This document shows positions 28,942-37,064 of a stretch of 64,000 nt of DNA, in pieces; the stretch's first letter is position 1; each line of letters starts with the position of its first letter. The translations under genes were made by a program, and so were the position numbers. The stretch is from NCBI RefSeq assembly GCF_016464305.1, contig NZ_JAEIOJ010000018.1, positions 1-64,000 on the forward strand, in the 5' to 3' direction. This stretch comes from Umezawaea beigongshangensis (GTDB lineage Bacteria; Actinomycetota; Actinomycetes; Mycobacteriales; Pseudonocardiaceae). The notes below the pieces were generated by a model, which saw nothing but the letters and a program-made list of their open reading frames with translations, did not search any database and was not told where the DNA came from.

Positions 28942-30102
28942 GTGGAACGACGGAACTTCTTGCGCGTCGCGGTGGTCGGAGCAGCGGCCGCCGCGTTCGG
29001 CGGAGCCTCGTGGCGCGAGGCCCTCGCGGCGGGCGCACAGCCCGGTCCCAGCCCCTACGGCCCGCTCCAGCCGGTCGGCCCCAGCGGTCTGGCGCTGCCG
29101 TCCGGGTTCACCGGCCGCGTCGTGGCCCGCACCGGTCAGCGGGTCCCCGGCACCTCCTACACCTGGCACCCGGCGCCCGACGGCGGCGCGTGCTTCGCCG
29201 ACGGCGACGGCTGGATCTACACGTCCAACAGCGAGGTCTCCAGCACCGGGGGAGCGGGCGCGATCCGCTTCGGCCCCGACGGAACGGTCGTGGACGCCTA
29301 CCGCACCCTGTCGGGCACGAACGTCAACTGCGCGGGTGGTGCGACGCCGTGGAACACCTGGCTCTCGTGCGAGGAGGTCGACCGCGGACAGGTGTGGGAG
29401 ACGGACCCGTGGGGGCGCACCGCGGCGGTCGCGCGGCCCGCGATGGGGCGGTTCAAGCACGAGGCGTGCGCGGCAGACCCGGACCGGGGAGTGCTCTACC
29501 TGACCGAGGACGTCCCCGACGGCTGCTTCTACCGCTTCCGCCCGACGACGTGGGGCGATCTCGGCAGCGGTGTGCTGGAGGTGCTGTGCGGATCGTCCTC
29601 GCAGACCTCGGGGGCCGTCACCTGGCAGCGCGTGCCCGACCCCGACGGCAGCCCCACCGCGACCCGCTCGCAGGTTCCGGCGGCCAAGCGCTTCAACGGC
29701 GGCGAGGGCTGCTACTACGCCGACGGGACCTGCTGGTTCACCACCAAGGGCGACAACCGGGTCTGGGCCTACGACGCGGCGTCGAGCACGATCGCCCTGA
29801 CCTACGACGACTCGCTCGTCACCTCGGGGTCCGCGCCCCTGACGGGAGTGGACAACGTGACCCGCTCCTCCGGGGGCGACCTGTTCGTCGCCGAGGACGG
29901 CGGCAACATGGAGATCTGCCTCATCACACCGTCCGGTGTCGTGGCACCGTTCCTGCGGGTGCCGGGACAGAGCGGTTCGGAGATCACCGGACCGGCGTTC
30001 ACCCCGGCCGGGGACCGCCTGTACTTCTCCTCGCAGCGGGGGACGACGGGGAGCAGCAGCGGCGGCATCACCTACGAGGTCTCCGGACCGTTTCGCCGCT
30101 GA
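28942..30102 (+). CDS. PhoX-like (DUF839) exported protein
   Basis: A 386-residue protein with a twin-arginine signal (RRNFLR at residues 3-8, then a hydrophobic stretch to about 30). The mature part is a beta-propeller of the PhoX/DUF839 family, rich in Asp and Gly, with NCAGG near 131, SCEE near 145 and KHEAC near 172. PhoX enzymes are calcium/iron-dependent phosphatases, but many DUF839 proteins have no proven activity, so a phosphatase role is only possible. GTG start at 28942 with a weak GGAG upstream. Confidence 0.85.
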   Translation: MERRNFLRVAVVGAAAAAFGGASWREALAAGAQPGPSPYGPLQPVGPSGLALPSGFTGRVVARTGQRVPGTSYTWHPAPDGGACFADGDGWIYTSNSEVSSTGGAGAIRFGPDGTVVDAYRTLSGTNVNCAGGATPWNTWLSCEEVDRGQVWETDPWGRTAAVARPAMGRFKHEACAADPDRGVLYLTEDVPDGCFYRFRPTTWGDLGSGVLEVLCGSSSQTSGAVTWQRVPDPDGSPTATRSQVPAAKRFNGGEGCYYADGTCWFTTKGDNRVWAYDAASSTIALTYDDSLVTSGSAPLTGVDNVTRSSGGDLFVAEDGGNMEICLITPSGVVAPFLRVPGQSGSEITGPAFTPAGDRLYFSSQRGTTGSSSGGITYEVSGPFRR

Positions 30103-30141
30103 TTCACAATTGACCGCGGCAACGTTCGGACAATGGTCGCG

Positions 30142-30170
30142 TTGACGGTCCTCCGGAGTGCCGATACGTT
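30142..30170 (+). promoter_or_regulatory. SigA-type promoter of snapalysin-like gene
   Basis: TTGACG (30142-30147), a 17-base spacer and TACGTT (30165-30170) form a near-consensus vegetative promoter. Transcription should start near 30177, giving a leader of about 67 bases before the protease GTG at 30244. Confidence 0.7.
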
Positions 30171-30180
30171 GCGGAGAAGG

Positions 30181-30219
30181 CGGCCCCAAAACCCTGCACA
30201 TGTCGGGGCCGTTCTTTTT
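30181..30219 (+). terminator. Terminator inside protease leader (attenuator candidate)
   Basis: CGGCCCC (30181-30187) pairs with GGGGCCG (30205-30211) and is followed by TTCTTTTT, a classic intrinsic terminator that is rare in high-GC genomes. It lies after the promoter at 30142-30170 and before the ribosome binding site at 30232, so it could terminate the protease message early. It may also end read-through from the upstream gene. Confidence 0.75.
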
Positions 30220-30243
30220 CCCTGCAACGGTGAGGAGTTCATC

Positions 30244-30786
30244 GTGCTACTGCGCACAGCAAGGGCGTTCGTCGCCGCCTCCGTGGCGGCGCTCGCGCTG
30301 ACGGGTCTGCACTCCGGCACGGCCACCGCCGCGCCGCAGCCGCAGGCCGCCGCGGCCAGGACCATCTACTACAACGCTTCCGGCGCCGCGGAGTTCAGGT
30401 CGGCGGTCGACCAGGGCGCGGCCATCTGGAACAGCAGGGTCACGACCGTCCGGTTCGTCGCCGGCAGCCCGGCGAACGTCACGATCGTCGCGGACGACGG
30501 CTGGCCGCGCGCCCAGACGACGAGTCTCGGCAACGGCCGCGTGTGGATGGGCCGGCAGGCCACGAACCAGGGTTACGCCCCGGTGCGGATCGCGTCGCAC
30601 GAACTGGGCCACATCCTCGGCCTGCCCGACCGCAAGCCGGGCCCGTGCACCAGCCTCATGTCGGGCAGCAGCGCCGGGGTCGCGTGCACCAACCCCAATC
30701 CCAACGCCGCCGAGATCGCCGAGGTGAACGCGAACTTCGGCGGTGGCAGGACCGTTCTCGACTGGCAGCGGGAGTTCGTCGGCTGA
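30244..30786 (+). CDS. Snapalysin-type secreted metalloprotease
   Basis: A 180-residue M7-family protease. A Sec signal peptide covers residues 1-30. The zinc motif H119-E-x2-H123-x2-G-x2-D129 (HELGHILGLPD) has Asp as the third ligand, the hallmark of snapalysin. The C-terminal CTNPNPNAAEI is also shared with streptomycete snapalysin. It probably acts outside the cell as a small neutral protease preferring aromatic residues. The GTG at 30244 has GAGGAG 6 bases upstream. Streptomyces members are often next to a LysR regulator; none is present here. Confidence 0.93.
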   Translation: MLLRTARAFVAASVAALALTGLHSGTATAAPQPQAAAARTIYYNASGAAEFRSAVDQGAAIWNSRVTTVRFVAGSPANVTIVADDGWPRAQTTSLGNGRVWMGRQATNQGYAPVRIASHELGHILGLPDRKPGPCTSLMSGSSAGVACTNPNPNAAEIAEVNANFGGGRTVLDWQREFVG

Positions 30787-30877
30787 CAGCCGCGGTGGGG
30801 GGAGCTCCGCCCTCTCCCCGTCGCGCCGGACCAGCCGCGCACCACCGCGAGGCGGACCCCGCCAGCTCGTCCGGCCG

Positions 30878-30925
30878 GTTCTCGCGAACGGGCCGGGGAG
30901 AGCGGCAGCGCCCGTTCGCGAGAAC
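30878..30925. terminator. Bidirectional terminator, protease/sigma cluster
   Basis: A perfect 16-bp stem (30878-30893 with 30910-30925) with a 16-base loop separates the convergent snapalysin-like gene and the sigma-factor operon. Confidence 0.82.
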
Positions 30926-30934
30926 ACGAACCGC

Positions 30935-31387
30935 TCAGACGAGGAACCAGTCGGTCACGAACGTCGACGTTCCCGCGCAGCGCAACCGGACCGGTCCCGG
31001 CGGTGGCGTGCCCAGCACGAAGAACCCCAGTTCGTCCGCCTCCGTCTCCTCGGCGGAGCCGGTCGCGGTGAGCAGCCGCACGCGGGCCGGGGCGGGAGGC
31101 ACGAGCTGCCCGGCGATCCCCGCCGCCGTCACCTCCACCTGCACCGACACCCCGTCGGCGTCGAACACCAGCTGCCGGGCGGCCAGCGCCGAGCGGGCCC
31201 GGCTCGCCAGCTCCGGGTCCAGCACCGAGTCGTAGCTCGTCAGCAGCAGCAGGTCCGCGTCGATCGTGCGCCACGCGAACGCCGCCCTGCCGGCCTCCAG
31301 GTACTCCGGGGGCACCGGACCGGGTCCGGTCACGGCGTCGCGCAGATCCTCCAGCAGCCGTTCATCGCTGTCCCACGCGTGAGGCAC
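30935..31387 (-). CDS. Sigma-factor-coupled protein of CHAT/S8 cluster
   Basis: A 150-residue cytoplasmic protein. Residues about 30-70 form a helical segment containing AAFAWRTIDADL, and the C-terminal half looks like a small beta-sandwich (VSVQVEV, GQLVPP, ELGFFVLG, GPVRLRC). It overlaps the sigma gene by 26 bases, so expression is coupled. That arrangement suits an anti-sigma or a cofactor of the sigma factor, but no known anti-sigma domain is recognised. The GTG at 31387 was preferred over GTG 31396 because GGAGGAG lies 9 bases upstream of it. Confidence 0.72.
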   Translation of the reverse strand: MPHAWDSDERLLEDLRDAVTGPGPVPPEYLEAGRAAFAWRTIDADLLLLTSYDSVLDPELASRARSALAARQLVFDADGVSVQVEVTAAGIAGQLVPPAPARVRLLTATGSAEETEADELGFFVLGTPPPGPVRLRCAGTSTFVTDWFLV

Positions 31388-31979
31388 CGAGCACACCTCC
31401 TCCGGTCTCCGAGGCGTCGACGCACCGCATCACGGCCGGCGTCTTGCGCAGTTTGTCCAGGCAGCGGATGCGGGTCGGGCCGATGCTGCCGATCGGCACG
31501 CCGAGCTGTCCGCTGATCGAGGCGTAGCTCGCCGGCGGATCGGCCAGCAGCCGGGACAGCAGGGCCCTGCACTGCTCGGAGAGCTGCGCGAAGCCCTCCC
31601 GCAGCGCCTGGCCGCGCTCCGCCGCGACCATGTCCGCGTCCGGATCGTCGACCACGGCGGCCGGCGGCTGCTCGTCGGGGGCCAGCGGGTCGAACAGCAG
31701 CGTCCGCTGCTGCAACCGCAGCACCCGCAGGCACTCGTTGCGCGTCGTGGTGGTGATCCAGCCCGGCAGCGCGTCGGGGTCGCGCAGTCGCGAGATCTGC
31801 TCGACCAGCCGCAGCCACAGCGTCTGGTTGACGTCCGCGGCGTCCGCCGGTCTCAGCCGGTGCTTGTAGATCACCGACAGCACCAGCGGCGTGTAGCGCT
31901 CGACGATCTCGTTCCACGCCCCCTGATCGCCCTCCGAGGCCGCGGTGACGAGCGCGGCCGTCGGCAGTGCACGGGTCAC
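31362..31979 (-). CDS. ECF-type sigma factor of CHAT/S8 cluster
   Basis: A 205-residue sigma factor with region 2 (WNEIVERYTPLVLSVIYKH near residue 23, ADVNQTLWLRLVE near 48) and region 4 (LPxxYASISGQLGVPIGSIG type helix-turn-helix near 150-175). Regions 1 and 3 are absent. The GTG at 31979 has GGAGGAG 6 bases upstream. The longer in-frame extension is ignored. Between it and the subtilase are 132 bases, so both may share a message or have separate promoters. Confidence 0.9.
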   Translation of the reverse strand: MTRALPTAALVTAASEGDQGAWNEIVERYTPLVLSVIYKHRLRPADAADVNQTLWLRLVEQISRLRDPDALPGWITTTTRNECLRVLRLQQRTLLFDPLAPDEQPPAAVVDDPDADMVAAERGQALREGFAQLSEQCRALLSRLLADPPASYASISGQLGVPIGSIGPTRIRCLDKLRKTPAVMRCVDASETGGGVLGASRVGQR

Positions 31980-32111
31980 GGCCTCTCCTCCCGTCCAGCA
32001 GAGCGGCCTCCGCCGGGCTGCCCCGCGGGGCTGATCGCGCAACGCGCCGAGGTTCCGTCACGCAGTACGGAGCGCGGCGGAGCGCTCCGGATACGTGACG
32101 GGTCCCTCGTG

Positions 32112-33314
32112 TCAGTCCACCAGGACACCGTAACCGGGGAAGAACTCGGAACCGAGGAGCAACTGGTCGCGAGCCTGCGTCGCCGACAGGCCCCCGGTCG
32201 TCATCAGCGCCGCGATCCGGCCGGCCACGTGCGGCGCGGCGAACGACGTGCCCAGCCAGTAGGCGTGCAGGTCGAACTGCTCGGGCGCCGGGTCGCCGGG
32301 GAGGAACCAGCGGCCCTTCAGGTAGGTGCTCGTGCGGTTGCCGACCGCGCACGCGTCGACCCAGTGCCCGTGGTTGCTGTAGCAGGCGGGGGTGAGGACG
32401 CCGTCGAGGTCGCGCGCCACCGCGGCGACCGCCACGACGCGGTCGAACGCCGCGGGCCAGTTCGGGCGGGTCGTGCCCTGGTTGGCCGCCGACGCCACCA
32501 GCACGACCTCCTCCGGCACCGCCGCGAGGGCCCGGCGCAGCGGCTCGGAGGCCACGTCGTCCTGGGTGAAGCAGCCCAGCGACATGTTCACCACCCGCAC
32601 CTGCTCGTCGAACGAGCCGAGCGCCAGCACCAGGCCCTCCTCGTCGCCGATGCCGTTCGGGTCCAGCACCCTCTCCGGGTCGACGCGCACCGCCGGAGCG
32701 GCCTGGCGCACCACACCGGCGACGAACGTGCCGTGCCCGCCCTCCAGGGCGAACAGGTCCTCGGTGGAGTAGGCGGCGTCCACCTCGTCGGGGCGCGCGA
32801 GGTAGGAGGTGCCGATCCACACGGGGTGGTCGGTCGCGGCCGTGCCGGACATGCCGGTGTCGAGCACGGCCACCGCGACGCCCTCGCCGTCGCCCGCGTG
32901 CTCCGGGTCGGGATCGGCCAGCGGCGGGGCGGGGCGCGGCGGCTGGCCGGGGTTGCCGTGCATGTTGCCGCCGTTGCCGATCACCAGGTGGTGCGGCTGG
33001 ACGTGCGGCACGCGCTCGCCCGGCCACGTCTCCGGGGAGCGGAGCAGCCGCACCACGGTCGGCACGTCGTCGGGGTTGCGCGGCAGCAGCAGGCGCGACA
33101 CACCCGCGAACCCGCGCCCGCGTTCGACCGCGAAACCGTTCTGCCTCAACTTCTGAATCACCCGTTCGGTGTCTTGCTCGGTGACGAGCAATTGACCCGG
33201 CCTGAAGAGGAACTCCCGTCCTCGTTCGGCGTGCAGGCGAATGTTCTTGTCCCGTGCGAGGACCTCGCCAAAAGCTTTGAGGTAAAGCTCGGCGCGATCA
33301 GCGGATTTCGACAC
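32112..33314 (-). CDS. Intracellular S8 family serine protease (subtilase)
   Basis: A 400-residue subtilisin-like protease with an intact triad: D152 in VLDTG, H194 in GGHGTFVAG, S357 in GTSFAAPHVAG, plus N278 as the oxyanion residue. There is no signal peptide. Residues about 34-80 (RPGQLLVT, QKLRQNGF, RLLLP) resemble an I9-type prodomain, and a proline-rich linker at 120-140 joins it to the protease. It is probably a cytoplasmic zymogen. GTG start at 33314. It is transcribed divergently from the CHAT protein gene, and its targets are unknown. Confidence 0.92.
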   Translation of the reverse strand: MSKSADRAELYLKAFGEVLARDKNIRLHAERGREFLFRPGQLLVTEQDTERVIQKLRQNGFAVERGRGFAGVSRLLLPRNPDDVPTVVRLLRSPETWPGERVPHVQPHHLVIGNGGNMHGNPGQPPRPAPPLADPDPEHAGDGEGVAVAVLDTGMSGTAATDHPVWIGTSYLARPDEVDAAYSTEDLFALEGGHGTFVAGVVRQAAPAVRVDPERVLDPNGIGDEEGLVLALGSFDEQVRVVNMSLGCFTQDDVASEPLRRALAAVPEEVVLVASAANQGTTRPNWPAAFDRVVAVAAVARDLDGVLTPACYSNHGHWVDACAVGNRTSTYLKGRWFLPGDPAPEQFDLHAYWLGTSFAAPHVAGRIAALMTTGGLSATQARDQLLLGSEFFPGYGVLVD

Positions 33315-33405
33315 GACGACCCCACTGCGAGTTGAGGGTGTACGAGAGGTCGATCAACGAGCGCGAGCAAGCTACCACAGCGGCATCACCCGAATAGGTT
33401 GAATG

Positions 33406-33411
33406 TAAAAT
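33406..33411 (+). promoter_or_regulatory. -10 element for leaderless CHAT gene
   Basis: TAAAAT at 33406-33411 ends six bases before the GTG start at 33418, so transcription would begin at or next to the start codon. The -35 region is poorly conserved, as is common with leaderless actinobacterial genes. The 103-base divergent region to the subtilase is unusually AT-rich. Confidence 0.5.
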
Positions 33412-33417
33412 GCGCTG

Positions 33418-36093
33418 GTGGCGTCCGTTCCCGTCGTTTCCGCAGCAGCCGCGCTGGACGCCAGGCAGCGCGATCCGCGCGCCGCGGCCGAGGTGGGCCG
33501 ACGGGCGCTGGTGCTCGCCCGCGCCCGCGGTGACGCGGAGGAGGCGTCCGCGGCGCAGCGGGCGATCGGTCTGTGCCTGCGCGAGATCCAGGACTTCGAC
33601 GGCGCTCTGCGCCACCTGCGCCGCGCGGTGCGCACGGCCGAGCGGGCGGGATCGCGGCGGTACGCGGCGCTGGCGCGGATGAGCCTGGCGTTCGTGCTGT
33701 CCAACACCGGTCGGCACGGGGTGGCGCTGCGGGAGGTCAACGCCGCGGTGCCGGTGCTGCACGGGGTGGACGCGGGACACGCGCGGATGCAGCGCGGGGT
33801 GGTGCTGCACTACCTGTGCCGCTACGAGGAGGCGCTGCGCGAGTACAACCACGCCATCGAGGTGGTGCGGCGCTTCGGCGACCGCCTGGTGGAGGCCCGC
33901 GCGCTGAACAACCGCGGCCTGCTGCGCGCCTACTGCGGCGGGCTGCGCGCCGCCGACGACGACTTCGCCCGCGCCGCGGAGATCTACAGCGGTCTGGGGC
34001 TGGAGCTGGCCAGGGCCGACGTGGTGTGGAACGCGGGGATCTCCGCGACGCGCGCCGGTGACGTGCCGCGGGCGCTGACGCTGTTCGCCGAGGCGGACGA
34101 GGAGTACCGGCGGCTGGACGTGCCCCGCTCCGCGCTGCTGGTCAACCGGCTGGAGCTGCTGGTGTCGGTGCCGCTGCTGGAGGAGGCCGGAGCCGCGGTG
34201 CAGCGCGCGCTGGTCGACCTGCGCGGACCGGCCCAGGTCCTGGCCAGGTCCGAGGCGCTGTTCCACGGGGCCAGGGTGGCGCTGGCCGCGGGGGACCTGG
34301 ACCTGGCGGCGAGCAGGGCGGCGCAGGCGCGGGGAGGGTTCCGCCGCGAGGGCCGCGGGGTGTGGGAGGCCAGCGCGCGGCACGTGGAGCTGCGGGCCGC
34401 CTACCTCAGCGGCCGGCGCGACACCCGGCTGTGCACCGCCCTGATCGGCGTGGCGGACCGGCTGGACGCGCTGGGCTGGCCGGTGCCCGCGCTGGAGGCG
34501 CGGGTGGACGCGGCGCTGGTCGCGGTGGCACTGGGGGCGACGCGGCGGGCCTCGCGGCAGCTGGAGACCGCCGCGCGCTTCCGGCGCGGCGGCCCGGCGG
34601 CGCAGCGGGCGACGGGCTGGTACGCCGAGGGGCTGCGGCGCGGGCTGGCCGGTGACGTGCGGGGGTCGCAGCGGGCGCTGCGCCGCGGCCTGCTGCTGCT
34701 CGACGAGCACCGGGCGTCGCTGGGCGCCTCCGAGCTGCGGGCGCTGTCCGGTGCGCACGGCAAGGCGCTGGCCGAGGAGGGGCTGCGGGCGGCGGTGACC
34801 GCCGGACGGCCGTCGGAGGTGCTGACCTGGGCGGAGAGCTGGCGGGCCGGGGCGCTGCGGATGACGCCCGTCCGTCCGCCGGAGGACCCGCGGCTGGCCG
34901 ACGCGCTGGCCGAGCTGCGCGTGGTCGCCGCCGACCTGGAGGCCGCGCTGACGAGCGGTCGCGCCACCGGGAGCCTGCGGCAGCGGCAGCTGCGCCTGGA
35001 GCAGCGGGTGCGCGAGCTGACCCGCCGGGTCAGCGGCGGCGGGGGCGCGGTGAGCAGACCCCCCACCGTGCGGGCACTCGCCGAGCAGCTCGGCGACGAC
35101 GCCCTGGTCGAGTTCGTCACCAGCGACGACGAGCTGCTCGCGGTGGTCGTGGTCGCGGGCCGGGCGACGCTGCACCGGCTCGGCGGGGTGGCGGGGCTGG
35201 ACCGGGAGCTGCGGCTGCTGCGCTTCGCCGTGCAGCGGCTCGTCACGCTGCCGGACGACGTCCCCGGCCGCGCGTCCGTGCGGGCGAGCGCCGAGCACGC
35301 CGCCGCGTTGCTGGACGCCCGCCTGCTCGCGCCGCTGGCCCGGCGCGTCGGCGACCGGCCGCTGGTGGTCGTGCCGACGGCGGCGGTCAACGGGCTGCCC
35401 TGGTCGGTCCTGCCGTCGTGCCGCGGACGGCCGGTGTCGGTGGCCCCCTCGGCGACGGTGTGGCTGCGGGCGGAGCTGACCGACGAGCCGGAGACGGGAC
35501 GGCCCGTGCTCGCGGCCGGTCCCCACCTGCCGGGCGCTCCCGCCGAGATCGCCGAGATCGCCGCGATCGGCGAGCGCGGGGCCGGGGCGCGCGTGCTGAT
35601 CGGCGCGGACGCCACCGTCGACGCCGTCGCGTCCGCGCTGGACGGCGCGCCGCTGGCCCACGTGGCGGCGCACGGCTCGTTCCGCACCGACAACCCGCTG
35701 TTCTCCTCGCTGGAGCTGGCCGACGGCCCGCTGACCGTGCACGACCTGGAGCAGCGGGTGCGGACGCCCCCGTCGCGGGTCGTGCTGTCGGCGTGCGACA
35801 CGGGCCTGTCGGCCGTGCGGCCCGGTGACGAGCTCATGGGGTTCACCGCGGCGCTGCTGGGACTCGGCACGCGGACGCTCGTCGCGCCCGTGCTGCCCGT
35901 GCCGACCGAGGTGACGACGCCGCTCGTCGTGGAGCTGCACCGCGGGCTCACCGCCGGGCTCGGCCCCGCGGCGGCGCTGGCCGCGGCGCAGCTCGTCCAC
36001 TCGGCGGGGGGCGACGACGGCGCGTTCGCCGCCAGCGCGGGGTTCGTCTGCTTCGGAGCGGGCGGTCGGACGCGGGGCGGCGCCGGGCGGTAG
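33418..36093 (+). CDS. TPR-CHAT domain protein (caspase-like)
   Basis: An 891-residue cytoplasmic protein. Residues about 10-450 are TPR-like helical repeats (for example AALARMSLAFVLSNTGRHG near 84 and NNRGLLRAYCG near 163). A coiled-coil linker spans about 495-540. A C-terminal CHAT protease domain covers about 560-885, with catalytic His H752 in AAHGSF and Cys C793 in LSACDTG, so the dyad is intact. CHAT proteases are relatives of caspases and separase and act in controlled proteolysis, including phage defence. The divergent subtilase is the most obvious potential target or partner. Confidence 0.93.
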   Translation: MASVPVVSAAAALDARQRDPRAAAEVGRRALVLARARGDAEEASAAQRAIGLCLREIQDFDGALRHLRRAVRTAERAGSRRYAALARMSLAFVLSNTGRHGVALREVNAAVPVLHGVDAGHARMQRGVVLHYLCRYEEALREYNHAIEVVRRFGDRLVEARALNNRGLLRAYCGGLRAADDDFARAAEIYSGLGLELARADVVWNAGISATRAGDVPRALTLFAEADEEYRRLDVPRSALLVNRLELLVSVPLLEEAGAAVQRALVDLRGPAQVLARSEALFHGARVALAAGDLDLAASRAAQARGGFRREGRGVWEASARHVELRAAYLSGRRDTRLCTALIGVADRLDALGWPVPALEARVDAALVAVALGATRRASRQLETAARFRRGGPAAQRATGWYAEGLRRGLAGDVRGSQRALRRGLLLLDEHRASLGASELRALSGAHGKALAEEGLRAAVTAGRPSEVLTWAESWRAGALRMTPVRPPEDPRLADALAELRVVAADLEAALTSGRATGSLRQRQLRLEQRVRELTRRVSGGGGAVSRPPTVRALAEQLGDDALVEFVTSDDELLAVVVVAGRATLHRLGGVAGLDRELRLLRFAVQRLVTLPDDVPGRASVRASAEHAAALLDARLLAPLARRVGDRPLVVVPTAAVNGLPWSVLPSCRGRPVSVAPSATVWLRAELTDEPETGRPVLAAGPHLPGAPAEIAEIAAIGERGAGARVLIGADATVDAVASALDGAPLAHVAAHGSFRTDNPLFSSLELADGPLTVHDLEQRVRTPPSRVVLSACDTGLSAVRPGDELMGFTAALLGLGTRTLVAPVLPVPTEVTTPLVVELHRGLTAGLGPAAALAAAQLVHSAGGDDGAFAASAGFVCFGAGGRTRGGAGR

Positions 36094-36161
36094 ACCGGGT
36101 CACCGGGTCCGGGCCGCGCCGTCCCCTGGAAGATCCGGTGCCGGGGTGACAGGGTGCGTGC

Positions 36162-36614
36162 ATGGACACGGGATTCGCCGCGGAACTGCTGGCCGTCGCC
36201 CGCGAGGAGGCCCGTCGCGGTCTCGCCTCGGGCGGCGTCCCCGTCGGGGCCGCGCTGTTCTCCTCCGACGGGACGCTGCTGGGGCGGGGGCACAACCGGC
36301 GGGTGCAGGACGACGACGCGTCCACCCACGCCGAGACCGCGGCCTTCCGCGCCGCCGGTCGCAGGGCGACCTACCGCGACACGATCATGGTGACCACGCT
36401 GTCGCCGTGCTGGTACTGCTCCGGGCTCGTCCGCCAGTTCGGCATCCCGCAGGTGGTGATCGGGGAGGCCCGCACGTTCTCCGGCGGCCACGACTGGCTC
36501 GCCGAGCACGGCGTGGGCATCACGGTCCTCGACGACGACGAGTGCGTCGCCCTGATGACCGGCTTCGTCTCCGCGCACCCGGAGCTGTGGTTCGAGGACA
36601 TCGGCCGGGACTGA
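36162..36614 (+). CDS. Cytosine deaminase, yeast FCY1-like
   Basis: A 150-residue zinc deaminase. HAE is at residues 56-58 and PCWYC at 82-86, giving ligands H56, C83 and C86 and catalytic E58. The C-terminal WFEDIG ending and the overall pattern (GGVPVGA near 24, GRGHN near 41) match fungal cytosine deaminase rather than tRNA adenosine deaminase TadA. It should convert cytosine to uracil in pyrimidine salvage. ATG start at 36162. Relatives with other substrates exist, so specificity is likely rather than certain. Confidence 0.87.
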   Translation: MDTGFAAELLAVAREEARRGLASGGVPVGAALFSSDGTLLGRGHNRRVQDDDASTHAETAAFRAAGRRATYRDTIMVTTLSPCWYCSGLVRQFGIPQVVIGEARTFSGGHDWLAEHGVGITVLDDDECVALMTGFVSAHPELWFEDIGRD

Positions 36615-36688
36615 GCGTTACCGGCCGTTACACCGCGCGGCCCCTCCGGACACGGAGCCGACACGAGCCGGGGCGAGGATCGCCGGGC

Positions 36689-37057
36689 ATGGAGACCTGG
36701 TGCCTCGAAGGCGACGCGTTGGTGCTGCGCGAGGGTGTCGCGGCGGTGGAGGTTCCGGCGAGCTGGGCGGGCGAGGTGAGCCACCAGCTCACGTTCGCCG
36801 GTCCCCTCGGCCCGATCCTGGCCGTTCCCGGTGGTCGCACCCGCTGGCTGTTCCTCGCCACACCGGACGTCACGGCCGTGCCGGCCGTCCTGCCGCCCGA
36901 CGTGCGGTGCTGGCAGGGGCCGCGGCGGGTTCCCGCGCCGTCGACCCGCTGGGTCGTGGCACCGGGCCCGCAGCACGAGCGTGCCGAGCGCGGCGCACTG
37001 CCCCTGGTCAGCGCGGTGCGCTGCGCCATCCGAACAGTGCGCCGGGCTCTCGTCTGA
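36689..37057 (+). CDS. Conserved actinobacterial protein, unknown
   Basis: A 122-residue protein starting at an ATG (36689). It has a VPASWAGEV stretch and the sequence GPILAVPGGRTRWLFLA near 49-65, which looks like strands of a small alpha/beta fold. Similar short sequences occur next to primase-polymerase-like genes in actinobacteria, but I cannot assign a family. It ends 7 bases before the convergent STAS gene. Confidence 0.65.
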   Translation: METWCLEGDALVLREGVAAVEVPASWAGEVSHQLTFAGPLGPILAVPGGRTRWLFLATPDVTAVPAVLPPDVRCWQGPRRVPAPSTRWVVAPGPQHERAERGALPLVSAVRCAIRTVRRALV

Positions 37058-37064
37058 CGCGAGG

